Source: Chitinilyticum piscinae
GTDB lineage: Bacteria; Pseudomonadota; Gammaproteobacteria; Burkholderiales; Chitinibacteraceae
NCBI RefSeq assembly: GCF_015223195.1
Contig: NZ_JADFUA010000002.1
Span: 372,001 to 436,000 of the forward strand
DNA length: 64,000 bases
Reading direction: 5' to 3'
Numbering within the stretch: position 1 is the first letter of the stretch; each line of letters opens with the position of its first letter. The notes under the pieces are model-generated. The model had not been told where the DNA came from and did no database searches. It saw only the letters and a program-made list of their open reading frames with translations. A program made the position numbers and the translations under genes. This document shows, one piece after another, positions 11,329 to 18,623 of this stretch.

Positions 11329-11358
11329 AGTGCCCCGGAGCAGTCGCTTCGGGGCACT
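11329..11358 (+). terminator. Hairpin between fliC and flaG (weak terminator or processing site)
   Basis: A 9-bp perfect stem (11329-11337 with 11350-11358, loop 12) follows fliC by 29 bases. Only TTG follows it, so it lacks a real U-tract. It more likely stabilises the abundant fliC mRNA or attenuates read-through into flaG than stops transcription fully. The flaG ribosome site lies immediately downstream. Confidence 0.55.
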
Positions 11359-11378
11359 TGCGCAAAGGAGATCCGATC

Positions 11379-11762
11379 ATGCAGATCAATTCCTTGGGTT
11401 CAGCCAACTCGGCAGGCTTGCCGCGTGCTGAAGAACAGCTCAGACAGGCGTCCACACAAAGTGCTGGCGTGAAGGTGAGTGATGCCGTGTCGGTGGCGCG
11501 TGATGCAGTTCCGGCGGTTCAGCAAGCCGAGCGCAGCAATGAGGTTGCGGAAGCGGTTAAAAAGATCAACGAAACGATCAAGTCGTTCAATCAGAATGTG
11601 GGTGTCGAATTCTCTACCGACAGCGATACCAGCACGCCGGTAGTTCGTGTGATTGACACCACTTCGAAAGAAGTTCTGCGACAAATTCCGACCGAGGAAG
11701 CGCTGCAGATCGCGAAAGCGATTGACCGCTTGCAGGGTCTGCTGGTACGTGACAAGGCTTGA
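11379..11762 (+). CDS. flaG: Flagellar protein FlaG
   Basis: The 127-residue protein ends with the FlaG family domain (VEFSTDSDTSTPVVRVID, then EVLRQIPTEEALQIAKAID). The N-terminal 60 residues are polar and low in complexity. FlaG influences filament length and stability in polarly flagellated bacteria. The chosen ATG has AAAGGAG eight bases upstream; an in-frame GTG-type start 21 bases earlier would lie inside the hairpin and is less likely. It sits between fliC and fliD, the usual order in betaproteobacteria and pseudomonads. Confidence 0.92.
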   Translation: MQINSLGSANSAGLPRAEEQLRQASTQSAGVKVSDAVSVARDAVPAVQQAERSNEVAEAVKKINETIKSFNQNVGVEFSTDSDTSTPVVRVIDTTSKEVLRQIPTEEALQIAKAIDRLQGLLVRDKA

Positions 11763-11791
11763 TCAGCCGCTGATTTGTAAGGAGTGGAGCC

Positions 11792-13831
11792 ATGGCTGGC
11801 GCGATTAGTGGTAGTGGCGGTATCGATGTGAATTCGCTGGTATCCCAGTTGATGAACGCCGAGCGTCTGCCTGCGCAAAAAATGCTCGTCAAGGAAACGT
11901 CGCTCAAAGCGAAGCTGAGTGCCTATGGCACGATCAAGGGGGCACTCGGGGCGTTTCAGACATCCTTGGCAAAACTGAATAGCCAAGCGAGTTATCAGGG
12001 CTCTACCTCCGCCACTACGTCCGATGATACTGCTGTCAAGGTGGCTGCGGGTGCTGCGGCACAAGCTGGCAAATACAATATTGAAGTCACTCAGCTAGCG
12101 ACTTCGCAAAAACTGGCCACCAGTGCGGTATTCAGCAAACTGACCGATGAAGTGGGTACTGGTACGCTGACCATCGATTTTGGCACGCACGGCACTGGCG
12201 GCTTTGCCCTGAATCCGGAGCGCACTTCTCTCAATATTACTATTGATGCCAGCAACAATTCTTTGGCCGGCGTCCGTGATGCCATCAATAAGGCCGGAGC
12301 TGGTGTGACGGCCAGTATTGTGAATGATGGTACGGGTTATCGTCTTGCCCTGTCGTCTACAGAAACAGGCAGCAAGAATGCAATGCGGATTACCGTGGCC
12401 GAGACGGGCAGCGCGCCGACCAATACGGATAACAGCGGACTCTCCGTGCTTGCTTATGATCCATCTGCCACGACCCCTGCTCCTGTTCCGGGCGATCCGC
12501 CTGTGCCGGCTCCCGTCGGCTCCATGACGCAGAATCAGGCTGCCAAGGATGCCGTGTTCAAGGTCGATGGTATTGCGATCACTAAATCAAGCAATGTGGT
12601 CAGTGACGCGGTCGACGGCTTGACGCTGACACTGCTGAAGGAAACCACCAGTGCTGCAAAGGTGGAGGTCAACAAGAGTGCGGCTTCGATCAGTGCCCCG
12701 CTACAAGCCATGGTCAAAGCCTATAACGAACTGGTCAAAACCATGCGGGATCTGACCAAGGCTTCGACCGAGAACCAGAAGCCTGGCCAGTCTAACGATG
12801 CCCAGGTATTGAACGGCGAGAGTCTTCCCCGCTTGATCGAAGCAGAGTTGCGTGCAGTGATGAATCAGGCACTTCCTTACACGGGGGGGGATGTCAAGGC
12901 ACTGGCCCAGGTCGGAATCAGTTTTGATCGAACTGGCGTCATGAAACTTGATGAGAGCAAACTGGCGGCTGCCATGGCGGCAGATCCGGATGGGGTCACC
13001 AGCCTTTTTGCTTCAAATGGTCGCATTGATGACAAGTTTGTCAAAATCGAATCGCTTGGTAAGGGTCTGGATGCGGGCAACTATGAACTGAATGTGTCCC
13101 AGCTCGCGACACAGGGGAAGTTTGCTGCAGCCTCAGGCTTGGCAGGCTCTGTGGTGATTACTGGCAGCAACAAGTCGCTTTCCTTGTCGGTTGATGGCAC
13201 TGCAATCGGGATTGATCTTACCGAGGGCACCTATACGCCAGCGCAACTCGCCGCTGAATTGCAGACCAGAATCAACTCGCATAGCAGCCTTACGGCCAAA
13301 TCCAGCAAGGTAGAGGTTTCGCTGGATGCTTCCAATCAGCTGGTCATCTCTTCGCAGAAATACGGTGATGAATCGAAAGTCAACGTAGCAAGTGCGCACG
13401 CAGATCTGGGGTTGACCGGCGGTACGGCTACTGATGGCGTCGATGCCGCTGGTACCCTGAATGGGATTGCCCTGAAGGGTGATGGACAGAAGTTGTACAC
13501 CGACGCCGGCTTCAAGGTTACTGTTTCCGGTGGATCTACCGGCAGCCGTGGTGCGGTTGAAGTTTCGCAAGGTTTCGCTTATCAGCTGGATCAGACCATT
13601 GCCAAAATGGTGGATGGCAAAGGCGCCATTGGCGTGAAACTGGAATCGCTAAACAAGAGCATTCGCAGTGTTCAGGATCAGCAACAGCGTTTCGAACTGC
13701 GAATGGGGATCATCGAAAAACGCTACCGAGCCGAATTCGTGGCTCTTGATGGTTTGTTGACCTCCATGCAGAGCCAGAGTAATGCGCTCAGCCAGCAACT
13801 GGCAGCATTGCCTGGGCTGTCGTCCTCCTAA
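11792..13831 (+). CDS. fliD: Flagellar filament cap protein (hook-associated protein 2)
   Basis: FliD forms the cap that folds flagellin monomers at the filament tip and can act as an adhesin. The N-terminal FliD_N (GSGGIDVNSLVSQLMNAER through about residue 110) and C-terminal FliD_C (FELRMGIIEKRYRAEFVALDGLL) coiled-coil ends are clear. At 679 residues it is about 200 longer than enteric or Pseudomonas FliD. The extra length lies in the surface-exposed middle, where two similar beta-rich blocks occur (KYNIEVTQLATSQKLA near residue 95, NYELNVSQLATQGKFA near 430). A run of eight G lies at 12893-12900. Ribosome site AAGGAG precedes the ATG. Confidence 0.95.
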   Translation: MAGAISGSGGIDVNSLVSQLMNAERLPAQKMLVKETSLKAKLSAYGTIKGALGAFQTSLAKLNSQASYQGSTSATTSDDTAVKVAAGAAAQAGKYNIEVTQLATSQKLATSAVFSKLTDEVGTGTLTIDFGTHGTGGFALNPERTSLNITIDASNNSLAGVRDAINKAGAGVTASIVNDGTGYRLALSSTETGSKNAMRITVAETGSAPTNTDNSGLSVLAYDPSATTPAPVPGDPPVPAPVGSMTQNQAAKDAVFKVDGIAITKSSNVVSDAVDGLTLTLLKETTSAAKVEVNKSAASISAPLQAMVKAYNELVKTMRDLTKASTENQKPGQSNDAQVLNGESLPRLIEAELRAVMNQALPYTGGDVKALAQVGISFDRTGVMKLDESKLAAAMAADPDGVTSLFASNGRIDDKFVKIESLGKGLDAGNYELNVSQLATQGKFAAASGLAGSVVITGSNKSLSLSVDGTAIGIDLTEGTYTPAQLAAELQTRINSHSSLTAKSSKVEVSLDASNQLVISSQKYGDESKVNVASAHADLGLTGGTATDGVDAAGTLNGIALKGDGQKLYTDAGFKVTVSGGSTGSRGAVEVSQGFAYQLDQTIAKMVDGKGAIGVKLESLNKSIRSVQDQQQRFELRMGIIEKRYRAEFVALDGLLTSMQSQSNALSQQLAALPGLSSS

Positions 13832-13840
13832 GGGCAAAAC

Positions 13841-14287
13841 ATGAGTACCATGATCAATAAAAAAGCAATGGCGGCTTATGGCGCGCAGAGTCTCGATGCC
13901 GATGTTGCGGCCGCGTCACCGCATCGCCTTATTATTTTGTTGTATGACGGAGCGATACAGTCCGTGACGCTGGCCAGGATGTTCATGGAGAATGGTTCAA
14001 TCGCGGAAAAAGGGGCTGCCATTTCCAAAGCGATTGCCATTATTGAGGATGGCCTGCGCCTCAGCCTGGATCGCGAAACAGGCGGGGAGCTCGCGGATAA
14101 TCTGGATGCACTGTATGAATACATGAGCCATGTGCTCCTTGAGGCCAATTTGCATAACCGGCTGGATTCACTCGATCAGATCCTGATCTTGCTGAAGGAT
14201 TTGCGTGAGGCTTGGGAGAGTATCCCATTCGATGCTCGCCATCAGTCTTCGGCGCAGGTTGAGGCCATCCAGCATGGACGAGTCTGA
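13841..14287 (+). CDS. fliS: Flagellin export chaperone FliS
   Basis: FliS binds the C-terminal helix of newly made flagellin and keeps it unpolymerised until export. The 148-residue helical protein has the family signature region (AAYGAQSLDADVAAASPHRLIILLYDGAI) near its N-terminus and LYEYMSHVLLEANL in the middle. It begins nine bases after fliD and its last 14 bases overlap the next gene. If flagellin is glycosylated in the cytoplasm, FliS and the TPR-GT protein would both act on it before secretion. Confidence 0.94.
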   Translation: MSTMINKKAMAAYGAQSLDADVAAASPHRLIILLYDGAIQSVTLARMFMENGSIAEKGAAISKAIAIIEDGLRLSLDRETGGELADNLDALYEYMSHVLLEANLHNRLDSLDQILILLKDLREAWESIPFDARHQSSAQVEAIQHGRV

Positions 14288-14603
14288 TTTCCGCCTGATT
14301 CATGAGCAGTACGCTCTGCTGTTGCGGGGGCTGACTGCTGCTCGGGATTTGGCGGGAGCAGAAGACTGGGATTCGCTGATGCCCTTGCTGCCTGCTTTGC
14401 AGCATGGCATGGACACCCTGCCTTACGTGGCTGTGAATGAGCTTGATGCATCGCAATTGATGTGCTGGACTGAAATGGCGAATGCGTTGCAGCAAGCATT
14501 TGCGGGGCTGCATCCTGTACTGGCCGGTCGCCGAGCAAATCTGGCGCTTGAATTGCAGGGCCTCAACAACCAGGGCAAATTACTGCGTACATACGGCGGC
14601 TGA
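14274..14603 (+). CDS. fliT: FliT-like flagellar chaperone
   Basis: A 109-residue, mostly helical protein directly after fliS, overlapping it by 14 bases. Size, helix content and position fit FliT, the FliD export chaperone, but FliT sequences are poorly conserved and no diagnostic motif stands out. The start is set at ATG 14274 (MDESDFRLIHEQY), where the coiled region begins; an upstream extension inside fliS would be arginine-rich and looks out of frame. The function is inferred mainly from gene order. Confidence 0.65.
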   Translation: MDESDFRLIHEQYALLLRGLTAARDLAGAEDWDSLMPLLPALQHGMDTLPYVAVNELDASQLMCWTEMANALQQAFAGLHPVLAGRRANLALELQGLNNQGKLLRTYGG

Positions 14604-14631
14604 GCTGCCTGGTCACAGAGAGAGGCGCACC

Positions 14632-15003
14632 GTGCAACCGCTATGGCTGATTGTTCCTGTTGTTGTGCTACTTGTCGTGATGGTGCTGTTCGCGCTGCAG
14701 TTTCGCCAGCTGTCCCGGCAACGCACAGAAATCGGCCTCTTGGCGGAGCGAATTGCCGTGCTTGAACAAGACCTGGCCAACCAATCCCTGCGCCTATCCG
14801 CGGTTCAACTGGTACAGAACCACGCCTTGGATGATGGGGCCACCAGCTTGCCCGATTCCCAGTCCGATACCAGCCCCTATCAGCAGGCGATACGCATGGT
14901 GACGGCTGGTGCTGGTGTTGAGGAAATCCAGCGCGAGTGTGGCCTGGCACGCGGCGAGGCAGAGCTGATCGTGTCCCTGTACCATCTGCCGCGTCATGGC
15001 TGA
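14632..15003 (+). CDS. DUF2802 membrane-anchored protein
   Basis: A 123-residue protein with one N-terminal membrane helix (WLIVPVVVLLVVMVLFAL, residues 5-22), a coiled-coil stretch (LLAERIAVLEQDLANQSLRL) and a C-terminal DUF2802-like helix-turn-helix-type region (IRMVTAGAGVEEIQREC, GLARGEAELIVSLY). The start is GTG 14632 with GAGAGAGG upstream. DUF2802 genes usually accompany flagellar genes, but their role is not known. It ends at 15003, 18 bases before the fliK-like gene. Confidence 0.75.
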   Translation: MQPLWLIVPVVVLLVVMVLFALQFRQLSRQRTEIGLLAERIAVLEQDLANQSLRLSAVQLVQNHALDDGATSLPDSQSDTSPYQQAIRMVTAGAGVEEIQRECGLARGEAELIVSLYHLPRHG

Positions 15004-15021
15004 TTGCCTGCGGAGTTCGTG

Positions 15022-16152
15022 ATGCTGCCTGGTTCAACTCCTGTCAGTCTCGTGCAGAATTACCTCCGAGTTCAGGAGGGCTTGGTTGATACGCTGCGCC
15101 CTGAATCCGTAGGAAAGCTGCTGCTCACGGTCGGGGAGCGTGTGCAGGCGATCGTGCAGGATGTGCTGCCCAATGGCCGATTTGCCGTGCTGGTCAAGGA
15201 TCAGCTGCTCGACATGAATCTGCCCCGCAATACCCAGCCAGGTAGTAAGCTGGAACTCACTGTTCTAGAGGCTTCTCCAAGAATACGGTTTGCCCTCTCT
15301 GGTGGTGCGGCCGTGGAAGGGCAAGCCCTTCCGGTCGCGCTCAGTCAAACTGGCCAACGCCTCGCGGCATTGCTTGAACAGTTTGCACCGCCTGATAAAG
15401 CCGCGGTTCCAACCGCAGGAGCTCCCTTGATCGCCGACGAGCAGCCGGATATACCACAGCTCGCACGTCAGCTTGCGGCCCGTCTCGGAGAGAGTGGTCT
15501 GTTCTATGAGTCTCATCAGGCCGAGTGGGTGACGGGTACTCGCAGTTTGCCGCAATTGCTGGCGGAGCCCCAAAGCAACTGGAGCAAGGAGGCCGTTGGC
15601 TCTGCGGCGAATCATCCCCCCGCCGGCAAGACCATGCACGATGCGTCGGAGCCGGTTGTGCGGCAGAGCCAGCAGGCAGCTCCAACCGCTGCCGGTCCCG
15701 AAGACGGACGTATTCCGATGACTGATCCTCAGGGCAGGGGGGCGCAGCTTGCTGATGCGCAGGCCGCCAGTTTGCGGCAGATGGTGCAGCAGCAGTTGGC
15801 CTTGCTCGAACAGCGCCCCCTGGTTTGGCAAGGGCAGGCATGGGCTGGTCAGCCTCTGGAATGGACCTTGAACTGGGAGCGGGATGCCCGCAGCCCGGAT
15901 GGGGCTTCCGCCGATGATGCACGAATATGGCAGAGCCGGATGGATCTGCAACTGCCCAGGCTTGGATCCTTGACGGTGCTGACGCGAATGCATCAGGGGG
16001 AGTTCAGTGTGCGCATTGTGATCCCCGATGAGGCTGGCCGTAGTGAGTTCGCTGTCGCATTGCCACAGCTGGCTGGCCGTTTTGCCGCCGCTGGTTTGCC
16101 TTTGGTGCAGGCGCAGCTGAGCGCGAGCGAATCAGCCGAGGAGGACGGATGA
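15022..16152 (+). CDS. fliK: FliK-like flagellar hook-length control protein
   Basis: A 376-residue protein. Its C-terminal ~120 residues resemble the FliK C-terminal domain (LEWTLNWERDA, MDLQLPRLGSLTVLTRMHQG, FSVRIVIPDEAGRSEF), which contacts FlhB to switch export specificity. The middle is rich in Pro, Ala and Gln, as expected of the molecular-ruler part. The start is ATG 15022 with GGAG six bases upstream; GTG 15019 is equally possible. It overlaps the FlhB-domain gene by four bases. A second, canonical fliK may exist elsewhere in the genome, so the symbol is provisional. Confidence 0.72.
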   Translation: MLPGSTPVSLVQNYLRVQEGLVDTLRPESVGKLLLTVGERVQAIVQDVLPNGRFAVLVKDQLLDMNLPRNTQPGSKLELTVLEASPRIRFALSGGAAVEGQALPVALSQTGQRLAALLEQFAPPDKAAVPTAGAPLIADEQPDIPQLARQLAARLGESGLFYESHQAEWVTGTRSLPQLLAEPQSNWSKEAVGSAANHPPAGKTMHDASEPVVRQSQQAAPTAAGPEDGRIPMTDPQGRGAQLADAQAASLRQMVQQQLALLEQRPLVWQGQAWAGQPLEWTLNWERDARSPDGASADDARIWQSRMDLQLPRLGSLTVLTRMHQGEFSVRIVIPDEAGRSEFAVALPQLAGRFAAAGLPLVQAQLSASESAEEDG

Positions 16153-16505
16153 AAAAGGTGCAGCGGCAGGCTGACCGGCTGCAGGCGGTGGCGCTCGCCT
16201 ACGCCGAAGGAAGTGGTGCGCCACGGGTCGCTGCCAAAGGGCGTGGACTGCTGGCCGAGAAAATCATCGATAAGGCGAAAGAGGCCGGCGTGTTCGTGCA
16301 TGAGTCGCCCGAGCTGGTATCACTGTTGTTGCAGGTGGATCTTGACCAGCATATTCCTCCGCAACTCTATCGTGCTGTTGCAGAGCTGCTGGCCTTTGTC
16401 TATCTGCTGGAGAAAGGTGCTGCACCGGACAGTCCGGATTTGACAGCGCTGTTGCCGGCGGGTGACGATGCGCAGGCAAATTCCCCTCCTTCCATAGCCG
16501 AGTAA
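16149..16505 (+). CDS. Stand-alone FlhB cytoplasmic-domain protein (EscU/YscU/HrcU family)
   Basis: The 118-residue protein aligns with the C-terminal export-switch domain of FlhB: GAPRVAAKGRGLLAEKIIDKAKEAGVFVHESPELVSLLLQ and then IPPQLYRAVAELLAFVY. It lacks the four membrane helices of FlhB and the autocleavage motif NPTH. Full FlhB must be encoded elsewhere. Similar solitary domains occur beside fliK in many proteobacteria and may tune the substrate switch. It is translationally coupled to the fliK-like gene (ATGA overlap). Confidence 0.85.
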   Translation: MKKVQRQADRLQAVALAYAEGSGAPRVAAKGRGLLAEKIIDKAKEAGVFVHESPELVSLLLQVDLDQHIPPQLYRAVAELLAFVYLLEKGAAPDSPDLTALLPAGDDAQANSPPSIAE

Positions 16506-16509
16506 GTTC

Positions 16510-17649
16510 ATGTCTTTGTCTGCTGCACGTTTTCGCCGGGCACATCTGGCGATTGCCACCCTGTTTTTTGCGCTGGGGATCAACTACGGCACTTGGGCGG
16601 CACGTATTCCGGCGCTCAAGCAGCAACTGCAGATGAATGATGCCGAGGTAGGAATTTTTTTGCTGGCATCTGGATTGGGTGCGGTTTTTTCTTTTCCGTT
16701 GACGGCCTGGATTTTGCAGCGCTTTGGTACACGAACAGCCTGTCTGCTGGCAGCTGGCGGTTTACCGCTGGTATTGCTGTTGCTGGCGGGCGTAAGCAAC
16801 TACCCGGCTGGCGTGAGCATCATGGTATTTGAGGGGGTATTGGCCAGCTGTCTGAATGTCGCCATGAACACGCAAGCCGTGGAGCTTGAGGCGCAGTCCG
16901 GCCGGATGGTCATGTCGCGGTTGCACGCCATTTTCAGCCTGGGACTATTCTCTGCAGCCCTGCTCGCATGGCTGGTGCAAAGCATCACGCCGCTGTTGTG
17001 GCAGCATTTTGTGCTGGCTGCTGTATTGCTGATCAGCGCTGCGATCTATGCGGCAGGCGGGCTGTTGCCGACAAGGCCGGCGGCAGAGGAGCCGGGAAGT
17101 CAGGGCAGGCGCTTCGCCTTGCCTGCCGGTGCCGCACTGGGATTCGGTGTGCTGGCTTTTTGTGGCACGATTGTTGAGGGTTCCATGAATGACTGGACTG
17201 CTCTCTATCTGAAAGAGGTTGCCGGGGCCAGCGAGCGGGCAGCGGTGACCGGCCTTGCTGCCTTTTCGGCGACGATGCTGATTTCACGCTGGTTCGGTGA
17301 TGCATGGCGCTTGCGGTTTGGTGCCCGCAAGTTGCTGCTGGGTGGTGGCTTGCTGACTGGCCTGGCCTTGCTGCTCGGGGTCGGTCTGGCGGGATTCTGG
17401 CCGGGGGTCTTGGCATTCGCGCTGGCTGGGCTCGGGATGGCGGCGGTGTCTCCCTGTGTGTATCAGGGAGCCGCAAGACATGGTGCGATCACGCTGGCGG
17501 CGGTAACCACCATGGGATCGATCGGTGCACTGCTTGGGCCACCCCTGCTCGGTTTTGTTGCGCACGCCTCTTCGCTGGCTTGGGCGATGGCGATTGTGGC
17601 GGTCATGGCGCTGCTGATTGCTTTGCTAAGCCGTTCCGTGAGGTGGTGA
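16510..17649 (+). CDS. MFS transporter (fucose permease/YbjJ-like)
   Basis: The 379-residue protein has about 12 hydrophobic helices and the major-facilitator pattern. The N-terminal FFALGINYGTWAARIPALK and the DAEVGIFLLASGLGAVFSFPL loop resemble the YbjJ/fucose-permease-like subgroup. Substrate is unknown. It begins four bases after the FlhB-domain gene, so it may share its transcript, but nothing links it functionally to flagella. It faces pflA across a 59-base gap (17650-17708) with no clear terminator. Confidence 0.85.
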   Translation: MSLSAARFRRAHLAIATLFFALGINYGTWAARIPALKQQLQMNDAEVGIFLLASGLGAVFSFPLTAWILQRFGTRTACLLAAGGLPLVLLLLAGVSNYPAGVSIMVFEGVLASCLNVAMNTQAVELEAQSGRMVMSRLHAIFSLGLFSAALLAWLVQSITPLLWQHFVLAAVLLISAAIYAAGGLLPTRPAAEEPGSQGRRFALPAGAALGFGVLAFCGTIVEGSMNDWTALYLKEVAGASERAAVTGLAAFSATMLISRWFGDAWRLRFGARKLLLGGGLLTGLALLLGVGLAGFWPGVLAFALAGLGMAAVSPCVYQGAARHGAITLAAVTTMGSIGALLGPPLLGFVAHASSLAWAMAIVAVMALLIALLSRSVRW

Positions 17650-17708
17650 TGGGTATGTGTCGCTAAGCCATTACTTTCAGAGGGTGCAGCGAGATACATT
17701 GTTATGTG

Positions 17709-18518
17709 TTAGCAAACGAGTGTGTAAGGCAGGTAGTGGCTGAACTGGCTGCGCACACGATCGACGACCTCCTGGCTGGGGGGCGGAGTATCGGTCAGTT
17801 CGTACTTCATGCCCAGCTCCTCCCATTTATGTTCGCCCATCTTGTGGAAAGGCAGAACTTCGACGCGTTCCAGTAGCCCCGGGCCGTCGCGATTGAGTTC
17901 GGCGAGGAAGGTGGCAAGGGCATCAACGTCCGCTTCATCATCTGACCAGCCGGGTACCAGAACATAGCGAAGCCAGATTTTTTTCTTCAGGCGGATCAGC
18001 CGCCGGGCGAAATCAAGGGTGGGCTGCAGGGGTTTGCTGGTCAGGCGTTCGTACTTCTCGGGGTTCATCTGCTTGATGTCCAGCAACACCAGGTCGACAT
18101 TGTCGAACCAGCTGTCGTCCAGATGTGCCGCCAGAAATCCTTGCGTATCGAGCGCGGTGTGCAGCCCCCACTGTTTCTTGACCCGGTAAAACACTTCGCC
18201 GACGAAATGAGCCTGCATGAGGGGCTCGCCGCCCGTGATGGTCAGGCCGCCGGCAAATTTCAGGAATTTGGCGTATTTACCAATTTCGGCGACAACATCA
18301 TCAATGCGCATCTGCCGTCCCGAGTAGATTTTCCAGGTGTCCGGGTTGTGGCAGTAAAGGCAGCGGAACTGGCAGCCGGACATGAACAGCGCGAAGCGCA
18401 TGCCGGGCCCGTCAACTGCCGCGCCGGTTTCAAAAGAGTGAATGTAGCCGACCAGATGCCCTTGGTCGTCAACTGTAGCCGGGAAAATCTCGCCGAGTGG
18501 TTTGGAGGGGTCGCTCAT
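17709..18518 (-). CDS. pflA: Pyruvate formate-lyase activating enzyme
   Basis: PflA is a radical-SAM enzyme that installs the glycyl radical on PflB under anaerobic conditions. The 269-residue protein has the cluster-binding CQFRCLYC (Cys49, Cys53, Cys56), the GGEP motif (LTITGGEPLMQ) and the family C-terminus ending HYLPYTLVC. The start is ATG 18518. It lies downstream of pflB on the same strand, but a strong terminator separates them, so pflA is either expressed by partial read-through or from its own promoter. Confidence 0.95.
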   Translation of the reverse strand: MSDPSKPLGEIFPATVDDQGHLVGYIHSFETGAAVDGPGMRFALFMSGCQFRCLYCHNPDTWKIYSGRQMRIDDVVAEIGKYAKFLKFAGGLTITGGEPLMQAHFVGEVFYRVKKQWGLHTALDTQGFLAAHLDDSWFDNVDLVLLDIKQMNPEKYERLTSKPLQPTLDFARRLIRLKKKIWLRYVLVPGWSDDEADVDALATFLAELNRDGPGLLERVEVLPFHKMGEHKWEELGMKYELTDTPPPSQEVVDRVRSQFSHYLPYTLVC

Positions 18519-18575
18519 GGCTGTCTGTAAATTGTGCTGTAGCTTGTCATTGTAGAGGCTTTGCCGGATCTGGAC

Positions 18576-18606
18576 GAAAAAACGGGCTAGCCTTGGCTAG
18601 CCCGTT
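18576..18606 (-). terminator. Rho-independent terminator after pflB
   Basis: A perfect 12-bp stem (18581-18592 with 18595-18606, two-base loop) is followed on the minus strand by a run of T (complement of 18577-18582). It starts 18 bases after the pflB stop and lies before pflA, so it should favour pflB over pflA transcripts. Confidence 0.88.
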
Positions 18607-18623
18607 GCATGCAGCGGAACTGC

